Assembly (NCBI GenBank): GCA_003219945.1
Contig: QHQV01000304.1
Location: forward strand, 1 to 11,622
Direction of reading: 5' to 3'
Source: Verrucomicrobiota bacterium
GTDB lineage: Bacteria > Verrucomicrobiota > Verrucomicrobiia > Chthoniobacterales > UBA10450
Length of the DNA stretch: 11,622 nt
Shown here piece after piece: positions 1 to 6,100 of the stretch (within the stretch, counting starts at the first letter, position 1; each line of letters begins with the position of its first letter). Below the pieces are notes generated by a model. The model searched no databases. It was not told the origin of the DNA and saw nothing but the letters and a program-made list of their open reading frames with translations. Both the position numbers and the translations under genes were made by a program.

Positions 1-93
1 GTTTAGATTTAACCAGTCCACGCCCTGCAGAAAGCTGCGCTGCCTGTCCGGCCGCGGATATTCCGGCCTCGGCAACAAGCTACGAGTGCGCAT
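1..93 (-). CDS. Glycoside hydrolase family 2 enzyme (beta-galactosidase/beta-glucuronidase type), N-terminal fragment cut by window edge
   Basis: Only the first 31 codons are in the window, from ATG at 93-91, with no stop before the edge. The peptide begins MRTRSLLPRPEYPRPDRQR and ends GVDWLNLN. A Pro-Arg-Pro-rich start, an Arg-rich stretch, then W-x-NLN is the typical opening of GH2 enzymes, where it leads into 'NLNGxWxF' and the sugar-binding jelly roll. GH2 enzymes remove beta-linked sugars (galactose, glucuronate, mannose) from glycans; the substrate cannot be told from this fragment. No signal peptide is visible, so it may be cytoplasmic. The ATG lies 24 bases past the stop of the upstream TPR gene and in the same frame (the TPR TAA is the first in-frame stop upstream), which fits co-transcription. 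No good Shine-Dalgarno sequence sits at normal spacing: an AAGGG lies about 17 bases upstream. The family call rests on a short but characteristic motif. Confidence 0.6.
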   Translation of the reverse strand, partial: MRTRSLLPRPEYPRPDRQRSFLQGVDWLNLN

Positions 94-117
94 CAGTACG
101 CGGCAAACAGCCCTTGG

Positions 118-450
118 TTATTCTTTGGCGATCTTACCGCCCCAGCCCAAAATTTTTGCTTTTGAGCCGGCGGCTTCCGCTTCCTTGATGTTGCCGGCGC
201 GGTTGTAAAACAGCGAAAGACTTGTCCAGCCGATCTGGTCGTTAGGCCGCAATTCTACCGCTCTTCTCCCGGCTTCGATGGCTTCCTCGAAACGCCCCAG
301 TTTCATCAAGGCCATCCCGAGCGCGTGCCAGCCGTCGAAAAAATTGGCATCAAGCTGCACGCACCGGCGGTACTTCTCGACCGCGCTGTCCAGATCGCCG
401 ATGGCAACGTCGCCGCTGGCGTCGTCAAAAATCTCGTCAGGCGTTGCCAT
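118..450 (-). CDS. Small tetratricopeptide-repeat (TPR) protein
   Basis: A 110-residue protein made almost entirely of about three TPR helix-turn-helix units, at residues 5-37, 38-71 and 72-103. The middle unit is the clearest, with W-x-x-LG-x-A...G-x-x-EEAI...A-x-x-LxPND spacing. TPR units form right-handed superhelices that bind peptides or partner proteins; no partner can be named. There is no signal peptide, membrane segment or catalytic domain, so it is probably a soluble cytoplasmic adaptor. It starts at ATG 450 and stops with TAA at 120-118. The gap to the upstream PpiD-like gene is 100 bases. That gap holds a weak promoter-like pair on the minus strand, TTGAAA (510-505) and TTTATG (487-482), 17 bases apart. 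The reading frame is solid; its function is unknown. Confidence 0.85.
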   Translation of the reverse strand: MATPDEIFDDASGDVAIGDLDSAVEKYRRCVQLDANFFDGWHALGMALMKLGRFEEAIEAGRRAVELRPNDQIGWTSLSLFYNRAGNIKEAEAAGSKAKILGWGGKIAKE

Positions 451-550
451 TTATTGGTTCTCGCACAACGACCACAACGGTCATAAAGAAATACTCCACG
501 AGCCTTTCAAAGCCACCACTATTCGTGTCCTTTGTGGACTTGTGTGAGCC

Positions 551-2089
551 CTAGCCTTTCTTAAATTCCAAGCCTGCTGCTTGCTGCCGGTCGCGCAACC
601 ATTCGACAAGGACGATGCGCTCCTTGTTCTGAAGGATTCTCTTTTCGAAAGCTGCTTTTTTGTCCGCGCCGCTCGTATCCGCGAGAGGCTCGCGTTTTTC
701 CAAAATCGCGATAAGTCCATCTGTACCAGAAGGCACAAAATCGGTAACGTCGCCGGCATTTAGCAATGCCACCGAATCTTTAATCGCGAGAAGCTCAGGC
801 GACTGTTTTTTCTGCTCGTTCCCTTCGGATTTTTCCGATTGCTCCTCGATCAATGAAAACGCCGGGAGCTTCTCAGGTTTCACGCCGGCTTTTTCTATGG
901 CGGCATCAAGCGGTTGACCAGATTTTTTGGCTTCGCGGAGTTGTTGCACGAGCTCCGCGCCTTTCGTCGACATTAACTCGCGCGCCCGCGTCTTCTTTAG
1001 CGCGTCCACGATTTTCGGCTTGGCTTCTTCGAGCGTGAGGGGCCGCGCCTCGGTCTTGCCGGTCAGATTCAAAATATAAAATCCATCCGCTACCTGGACG
1101 GCATCGCTGTGCGGTTCCTGGGTGGACAGCTTGAAAGCCGCGGCGCCAAGCTTCGGATCGACTTTCAACTGCGGATCAGGTTCGGCCGCAGTGAATTCGC
1201 CGGTCTCGTGCACTGGCAGTTGAAATTTCGCTGCCGCCTGCTTGAAGTCCGCGCTCTTTTCCAGCAACGCCTGCGTGAAGTCGGTCGCGCGATCGGCCAG
1301 TTTCTGTAACGCCTCGATCCGTTCTCTGCCCGCCAACTTCTTCTCCTCCTCATTCAGCGTCAGTTGAACGAACTCGACCTTGCGTTTCTCGTCAGTTTTT
1401 AGCTCCGCTTTGTGCGCATCGTAATACTTCTGCACATCTTCGTCCATAATTTTGATATCTTTGTCGAAATCGGCGGCGCGAAACCGAATGACGCTGACAT
1501 AAAGTTTGTCGTAACCGCGCTGAAAATTTTCATCCAACTCGCTCTTGGGAAGCGAAACGCCGGCGGCCAGAAGCTTTCGGATTTCGTTCAGGGAAATTTG
1601 GTCGTGCACCAGTTGTTCGATGTGGTCTTCAGTCAGACCGAGCGGCGCCAGGCCGTTCTGCACAAGATCATTGAACTTATTGATATCGAAGCCTGAATCG
1701 CCCTGGAAAGCCGGCAGCTTTCGCACGACATCGGCAACCTCCGAAGCACTCGGGCGTAATCCCAGCCGTTCCGCCTCGTGCCTCAGGACAAGCAGGCTAA
1801 CGATGAATTGGACGGCGGCCTGATTTTGGTTTGACCCGGCCCCTGCTGTCAGTGTTCCCACAAAATCACCCACAAAATCAGACATCCCAAGGGCCTGCGC
1901 CAGACTAAGAATGCGTGCAAATTGTTGCGCTTCCAGCATCGAAACATTCCGATCATAGATGCGAGCAAATTGGTCCCTGCCTATCGCACCGTAATCCGGG
2001 CGTTGCACGAAATAGAAAATGAACGGAATTGCCAAGATCGCGATCACGATCATGAGCCAGTCCCGGTGCCTGCGCAGTAACTTCATCAT
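551..2089 (-). CDS. PpiD-like SurA_N-domain periplasmic chaperone (peptidyl-prolyl isomerase family), inner-membrane anchored
   Basis: A 512-residue protein. Residues 1-10 are basic, and one hydrophobic helix at about 12-29 anchors it with the rest in the periplasm, as in E. coli PpiD. Residues 35-190 match the SurA_N/PpiD chaperone domain, with the family signature AFQG...FD...F..LVQ.GL...(x)EQLV..QI from 127 to 171. Residues 215-350 occupy the parvulin (PpiC) position and end in the typical V-x-DGFYIL strand (332-340). However, the usual GGDLGW/F active-site stretch is absent, so the isomerase domain looks degenerate and the protein may act as a chaperone only. A second chaperone-like part (residues 355-510) resembles the PpiD C-terminus. 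The likely role is holding newly secreted or outer-membrane proteins, consistent with tamB and an Omp85 gene nearby. The start ATG 2089 is followed at once by a second ATG. No Shine-Dalgarno sequence is visible; TTGCGA (2127-2122) and TAATTT (2104-2099), 17 bases apart, could drive a nearly leaderless transcript. Confidence 0.85.
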   Translation of the reverse strand: MMKLLRRHRDWLMIVIAILAIPFIFYFVQRPDYGAIGRDQFARIYDRNVSMLEAQQFARILSLAQALGMSDFVGDFVGTLTAGAGSNQNQAAVQFIVSLLVLRHEAERLGLRPSASEVADVVRKLPAFQGDSGFDINKFNDLVQNGLAPLGLTEDHIEQLVHDQISLNEIRKLLAAGVSLPKSELDENFQRGYDKLYVSVIRFRAADFDKDIKIMDEDVQKYYDAHKAELKTDEKRKVEFVQLTLNEEEKKLAGRERIEALQKLADRATDFTQALLEKSADFKQAAAKFQLPVHETGEFTAAEPDPQLKVDPKLGAAAFKLSTQEPHSDAVQVADGFYILNLTGKTEARPLTLEEAKPKIVDALKKTRARELMSTKGAELVQQLREAKKSGQPLDAAIEKAGVKPEKLPAFSLIEEQSEKSEGNEQKKQSPELLAIKDSVALLNAGDVTDFVPSGTDGLIAILEKREPLADTSGADKKAAFEKRILQNKERIVLVEWLRDRQQAAGLEFKKG

Positions 2090-2163
2090 AAGGCCCGGAA
2101 ATTAGCGAAAGCGAAGCTTAGTCGCAAATCTGTGCTCAAGGAAAAAACGGCTACCCAGCCATC

Positions 2164-2203
2164 AAAGCCAAAACGACAGCCGCCCAAGGCAGTCGCTCCT
2201 TGG
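2164..2203 (-). terminator. Terminator-like hairpin downstream of the decarboxylase gene
   Basis: Read on the minus strand, CGACTGCC (2195-2188) pairs with GGCTGTCG (2181-2174) over a 6-nt TTGGGC loop. Seven of eight pairs match, with one T-T mismatch. The stem is followed by TTTTGG and CTTT (2173-2164). This lies 27 bases past the decarboxylase stop (2230) and 75 bases before the PpiD-like start, the right place for an intrinsic terminator. The T tract is interrupted, so termination may be weak. An overlapping alternative hairpin, CCAAGG (2184-2189) with CCTTGG (2198-2203), could compete or could mean that this is a decayed palindromic repeat instead. Confidence 0.4.
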
Positions 2204-2229
2204 AGTGTGATGCGTCCAACTGGGTCCGA

Positions 2230-3756
2230 TTACAACGCTGCTGCAGCTTCCTGAATGATCTCCCACCCCTTGCGCAGATGCTCTTCTGTGGTGAGCACAT
2301 TCCCGAGACCGATCCTGACTACTGTTCGTCCGCGCAACTTTGTCTGCGTGAGGTATGCGCGCCCTGACGCGTTGATTCGCTCTACAATATCGCTGTTCAA
2401 TTGGCCCACTTCGACTTCGTTAGGCCATTCGCCATGGCAGGGCGCGACCGCCGGGCGCGCCGAGGAAGATGGACGGCCCGGCGGTCCGTCCCTACCAACA
2501 AAACGAAAACACACTACCCCCATGCTGGGTTGCGTGGATAATTCGAAGCGACCGTCGGTTTTGATCCAATCGGCGAGCAGATTCGCCAGACGAATTTGTT
2601 CGCGCAGGCGAGCAACAACTCCGGCCCGGCCTAACGAGCGCCAGATCACCCACGCTTTTAGCGCGCACCTTCGGCCGAGCTGGATACCGTAGTCCATGTA
2701 GTTTTTCTCCGCCTCGACCGTGTCCCCACGCAGATATTCCGGCACAAGGCTGAACACGCGCCGTAATCGTGCGAGGTCGCGCATATAAAGCACGCTGAAA
2801 TCGAGAGGCACAAAGAGTGTTTTGTGCGGGTTGATCACGATCGAATCCGCCAGCTCCCATCCTTTCCTAATCCATTCGTACTCCGGAAGCATCGCGAACC
2901 CGCCACCGTAAGCAGCGTCTATGTGCAGCCAGATTTTTGCTTCGCGGCAAACATTACCGATGTCGCGAACGGGATCAACGCTTGCAGTCGAAGTCGTCCC
3001 CACCGTAGCGACGACCGCCATTGGCTGAAGACCATTCTGCTGATCTGCTGCGATACTCCGGCCTAACGAATTTACGTCGATTCGGAATTGATCGTCGCTT
3101 GGAATGCGGATGACATTTTCTTCACCCAGCCCCAGCGCGATGCCCGCTTTCTCAGCCGAGCTGTGGGCTTGGTCGGAGGTGTAAATGCGAAGTCGCGGCA
3201 AATCGCGATCGGTGAGTCCAAGTTTTCTCGTCGCTGGCGCCGCTTCTTCACGTGCGACCGCAAGCGCGTGCATGATGCCAACCGATGCTGTGTCGTAAAT
3301 GACGCCCTCGAATTCGTCGGACAAACCAATCCATTGCCGTAGCCAGTCCACCACGACTATTTCAAGCTCGGTGGCAGCAGGACACGTGCGCCACGTCATC
3401 GCGTTCACGTTTAGCGGCGCGGTTAGAATTTCGCCCAGAATTCCCGGCGCGGTGCTAGTCCAGCCGAAGTAACCGAGAAACATCGGGTGACTCCAGTGCA
3501 CCATGCCCGGGACAATGATGTGATCGACGTCGGCGAGAATTTTCTCGAACGGCTCGCCTTCCTCTGGTGCGTGCTTCGGGAGCCGCGCGCGAATAGCGCC
3601 GGGTTTGTCGTCAGGCGCAACGCGCAGTTGTTCGATATTTTCGCGGAAATCTGCAATCCAATCCGCGAGTTCATGCAACTGTTTGCGGAATTCCTCTGGC
3701 GGCGTGTCACCGAATTGGCTTAACTTACTTCGCGATTCTTCGTCTCGCTCCTGCAT
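2230..3756 (-). CDS. PLP-dependent decarboxylase, aromatic-L-amino-acid decarboxylase-like (group II), with in-frame repeat insertion
   Basis: A 508-residue fold-type I PLP enzyme of the group II decarboxylase family (AADC/tryptophan decarboxylase-like), cytoplasmic, releasing CO2 from an amino acid to give an amine. Visible hallmarks are H90-P91 in the HP-x-F...P family block, CPAATELE (125-132), the PLP-stacking H198 in SDQAHSSAEKA, GTTSTASVDP (253-262), D280 in LHIDAAYGG, the Schiff-base lysine K312 in NPHKTLFVPLD, and the flexible-loop tyrosine Y341 in PEYLRGD. The order and spacing resemble animal and plant aromatic decarboxylases rather than glutamate decarboxylase; the substrate cannot be fixed from sequence. 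ATG 3756 is preferred because GAGAG lies 8 bases upstream; ATG 3771 and GTG 3777 are alternatives, but GTG 3777 lies in a palindrome. Residues 421-440 are a foreign-looking Gly/Pro/Arg/Ser/Ala stretch encoded by the palindromic element at 2436-2496. It sits between VVCFRF and the next helix, where homologues have a short variable loop. All active-site residues are intact, so the gene is probably functional. Confidence 0.88.
   Translation of the reverse strand: MQERDEESRSKLSQFGDTPPEEFRKQLHELADWIADFRENIEQLRVAPDDKPGAIRARLPKHAPEEGEPFEKILADVDHIIVPGMVHWSHPMFLGYFGWTSTAPGILGEILTAPLNVNAMTWRTCPAATELEIVVVDWLRQWIGLSDEFEGVIYDTASVGIMHALAVAREEAAPATRKLGLTDRDLPRLRIYTSDQAHSSAEKAGIALGLGEENVIRIPSDDQFRIDVNSLGRSIAADQQNGLQPMAVVATVGTTSTASVDPVRDIGNVCREAKIWLHIDAAYGGGFAMLPEYEWIRKGWELADSIVINPHKTLFVPLDFSVLYMRDLARLRRVFSLVPEYLRGDTVEAEKNYMDYGIQLGRRCALKAWVIWRSLGRAGVVARLREQIRLANLLADWIKTDGRFELSTQPSMGVVCFRFVGRDGPPGRPSSSARPAVAPCHGEWPNEVEVGQLNSDIVERINASGRAYLTQTKLRGRTVVRIGLGNVLTTEEHLRKGWEIIQEAAAAL
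2436..2496. repeat. REP/BIME-like double-hairpin palindromic element inserted in frame within the decarboxylase gene
   Basis: A 61-base imperfect palindrome lies wholly inside coding sequence. Its ends are GGCAGGG (2436-2442) and CCCTACC (2490-2496), inverted with one mismatch. Each half folds separately. GGCGCG (2441-2446) pairs with CGCGCC (2456-2461) around loop ACCGCCGGG. GGACGG (2471-2476) pairs with CCGTCC (2486-2491) around loop CCCGGCGGT. The two loops are exact reverse complements of each other, and a 9-nt spacer (2462-2470) separates the hairpins. On the minus strand the first half carries GTAG just before the hairpin, the head found in REP elements recognised by RAYT transposases. 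Bases 2437-2496 are exactly 20 codons and preserve the decarboxylase frame. The structure is seen directly; the REP/BIME assignment is inference. Confidence 0.75.
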
Positions 3757-3774
3757 GGTATCTGCTCTCATTAA

Positions 3775-3862
3775 CACCCCGCTTTAGCGGGTGGCAAGCG
3801 CACAGCCAAGTCTTCGAATTGCTTCAGCGGTTTGCCATGGCATAGAACCGCTAAAGCGGTTC
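3775..3862. repeat. Cluster of CCGCT/AGCGG palindromes between the Omp85 and decarboxylase genes
   Basis: Three related units occur in 88 bases. CCCGCT (3778-3783) faces AGCGGG (3786-3791). GCTTCAGCGGTT (3821-3832) repeats the first core in direct orientation exactly 40 bases on. GAACCGCT (3845-3852) faces AGCGGTTC (3855-3862), a perfect 8-base inverted repeat. The middle unit can also pair with AACCGCTAAAGC (3846-3857), with 11 of 12 positions matched, enclosing the perfect palindrome TGCCATGGCA (3833-3842). No T tract follows on the minus strand, so a simple terminator for the Omp85 gene is less likely than a palindromic repeat, though read-through attenuation is possible. The first palindrome overlaps the GTG at 3777, which argues against that start for the decarboxylase. 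Confidence 0.6.
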
Positions 3863-3924
3863 GAGCATTTGTTACATCTATATGCACCCGTCTGAAGCCA
3901 GCTGTTAATGGAAGGACGAGCGCT

Positions 3925-6099
3925 TTAAAATGCAAAACCGAAACTGAAGTGGAACGCGCCGAAATCTTCGAACTCGCGCGGGTCAGGATTCACACCGTAG
4001 TCGAGGCGAATTGGGCCGACCGGCAGCTTGTAACGCAGACCCCCACCAATCGCGTAGCGTATGTCGCTCAGCCCAATGTCCTCGGACGTCGGCAACAGGT
4101 TGCCGGCGTCAGTAAATACGGCGCCCTGCAGTTCACCGAAAATTGGGAATGTATATTCAACATTGAAGACGGTAAAAAATTCTCCGCCGACCGGATGACC
4201 GTGATTATCGTGCGGGCCGAGTTCGCGCTCGCCGAAGCTACGTACCGTTGTGGCTCCGCCGTTAAAAAACCGTTCGTCGATGGGAATCGCAGTTGCCTCG
4301 TCGGAGCCGCTGTCGGTGAGCGAATGAATAATGCCGCTACGTGCACCGAACGCGATTGACGATTGGCGAAACCAACGCTGAAAAGGGGTACCGGCGGGTT
4401 GATCTTCAACGACACCCGGCGTGAGCGGTTTGGGTCCAAATGGAAGATAGTAACCAACTCGCATGGTGCCGCGGATAAATTCGATATCACTTCCCAATGC
4501 GCTCGAAGCGACATCAAGGGTGTTACCGACGAGAAATCCGCGCGGGTTCACGTACGGGCTCTCACGGAAATCAAGTGTGTTAGTGAGCCCGATCGTGTCT
4601 ACCTGGTAATTGTCTGGTCCAAGGAGAAAACTCGGCCTTATCTGTGAGTCGGTGATGTCTACACGACGCGCCGAAAAAGTTAGGGACGCCTCGTCGTATT
4701 TGGTGATTTTGCGACTGAGCTCAAATCGTCCACCCAATTCAAATTTTGTGTATCCATCGTAATCAAACGTCAGAGCGAATACGCGCGCTGTGAAAACAAA
4801 ATCTGTGTCAAAGAAAAACGGGTCCTCATATAAAATTTCACCTCGATAGCTGCGTTGAGAGACCTCGATGGTTGCGGTGAGCGGACGGCCGTAGCCAAAC
4901 AGATCGCGATCGCCGACTTGCACACCGGCGAGTGCACCTTCGTAAGTATCGAACCCGCCCCAAAAACCAAATTCCTTGCTTTTGGCCTCCTCTGCCGCGA
5001 TGTCGAGCCTCAACAAATGTCCATCGACCGGGACCGGTTTGATCTGAAGCACATTGAACTGGCCAGTCTTCATGAGCGTCCGAAATCGCTCATCTAGAGC
5101 ATCAGGACTGTACGTTTTGCCCTCTAACCTGGTGAAACGTTTCGCCACAAAACTGGGATGAAGCCGACGCAATCCGGTAACAGTCACACCATCGAATTGA
5201 TAAACGGCCCCCGGCGAAACCACGATGTGCACTGGAACGCGACCATTCACTGCCTCGTCCGGTGCGCCATCGGCCGCTACTTTGACATCGTAATAACCGC
5301 GCGCCTTGAAATATGCTTCGAGACGACGTGGAATGTCGTCGACCCGAACATCAGTGTAAGGGCGTTGGAGGAGATCGGATATTTGGCCGCGGAGCGCCTC
5401 CGCACCATAAACCGTCTGACCGCTAAACGTGATGTTTCCAAAAAAATATTGTCGGCCTTCGTGAATCGGAACGACGACCTCGACGTCACTGCTGTCAGCC
5501 AGAAATTTGTCACGTGGAGGATCGACTACGGCGTTCAGAAAACCTTCCGCAACATAGAACCGCTGCACCAGATGCGTGCCCTCCTCCAGATCTGAGGCTA
5601 CAAAGGGCAGCCTTTTTTCCATGCGTGAATATCGCTCCCGTGTCGGACCCACTATGTATTCGAACAGTTTGTCCGCCGGCTCATGCGCGTTTCCATCGAA
5701 GATTACCTGGCTTAGCAGAAAACGCGGACCTTCGTTGATGTTCAGACGCAATCGGACCCCCGATTCAATCACGTAGTGCACGTCCACTTTCGCGTAGCCG
5801 TGTTTCCTGTAAAAAACTTCGAGAAAAAACGCGAGATCGTCCGCGCGTGCGGGGCTCAATCCAAAATCTTCGATCGTAGTGATCTCCTCTTTGAGAGCGA
5901 CGCGGAGTTCGTTTTCCTTGAATGCTTGCTCGCCGCGAAATTCAATGATGCTGGTCTGCTTGGCGCGCTTTTCCTGCTTCTTCACGACCGCACGCCGCGC
6001 CTTCTGTTGATCTTCTGGTCGCACGACATCGACGCTCTGCGCTGCGATTTCTAAAGCCAGGGCCACGGTGCCGAGCAAGAAGAGGATTCCGTATCGCAT
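3925..6099 (-). CDS. Omp85-family outer-membrane assembly protein (BamA/TamA-like) with POTRA domains
   Basis: A 724-residue protein with a signal peptide at about 1-20 (hydrophobic core ILFLLGTVALAL, then AAQS). A charged linker (27-48) leads to about four POTRA domains, roughly 49-125, 127-215, 217-297 and 299-373. Repeated xFxG and GYxxAxV-type segments mark them, such as GNITFSG at 221-227. Residues 374-724 form the 16-strand barrel. They contain the Omp85 signature VRSFGERELGP (619-629; VRGF in most relatives) and the closing strand GAFHFSFGFAF, ending in the C-terminal Phe needed for outer-membrane insertion. The barrel inserts or translocates other outer-membrane proteins. Adjacency to tamB, with the order tamB first and ATG 6099 one base after its TGA, suggests a TamA-like partner. 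Since Verrucomicrobiota BamA proteins look similar, BamA is not excluded, although most BamA proteins have five POTRA domains. Confidence 0.9.
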   Translation of the reverse strand: MRYGILFLLGTVALALEIAAQSVDVVRPEDQQKARRAVVKKQEKRAKQTSIIEFRGEQAFKENELRVALKEEITTIEDFGLSPARADDLAFFLEVFYRKHGYAKVDVHYVIESGVRLRLNINEGPRFLLSQVIFDGNAHEPADKLFEYIVGPTRERYSRMEKRLPFVASDLEEGTHLVQRFYVAEGFLNAVVDPPRDKFLADSSDVEVVVPIHEGRQYFFGNITFSGQTVYGAEALRGQISDLLQRPYTDVRVDDIPRRLEAYFKARGYYDVKVAADGAPDEAVNGRVPVHIVVSPGAVYQFDGVTVTGLRRLHPSFVAKRFTRLEGKTYSPDALDERFRTLMKTGQFNVLQIKPVPVDGHLLRLDIAAEEAKSKEFGFWGGFDTYEGALAGVQVGDRDLFGYGRPLTATIEVSQRSYRGEILYEDPFFFDTDFVFTARVFALTFDYDGYTKFELGGRFELSRKITKYDEASLTFSARRVDITDSQIRPSFLLGPDNYQVDTIGLTNTLDFRESPYVNPRGFLVGNTLDVASSALGSDIEFIRGTMRVGYYLPFGPKPLTPGVVEDQPAGTPFQRWFRQSSIAFGARSGIIHSLTDSGSDEATAIPIDERFFNGGATTVRSFGERELGPHDNHGHPVGGEFFTVFNVEYTFPIFGELQGAVFTDAGNLLPTSEDIGLSDIRYAIGGGLRYKLPVGPIRLDYGVNPDPREFEDFGAFHFSFGFAF

Positions 6100-6100
6100 G

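Noticed and set aside
3757..3777. Longer decarboxylase starts at GTG 3777 or ATG 3771
   Set aside because: GTG 3777 overlaps the CCCGCT/AGCGGG palindrome. ATG 3756 has GAGAG eight bases upstream. ATG 3771 has GGGGTG close by and cannot be fully excluded.
2431..3842. GCCATGGCA present both at the edge of the coding repeat (2431-2439) and in the palindrome at 3834-3842
   Set aside because: A nine-base partly palindromic match with no shared flanks is probably chance.
3845..3862. GAACCGCT/AGCGGTTC hairpin as an intrinsic terminator of the Omp85 gene
   Set aside because: The stem is strong, but no T tract follows on the minus strand and related cores recur nearby, so a palindromic repeat fits better.
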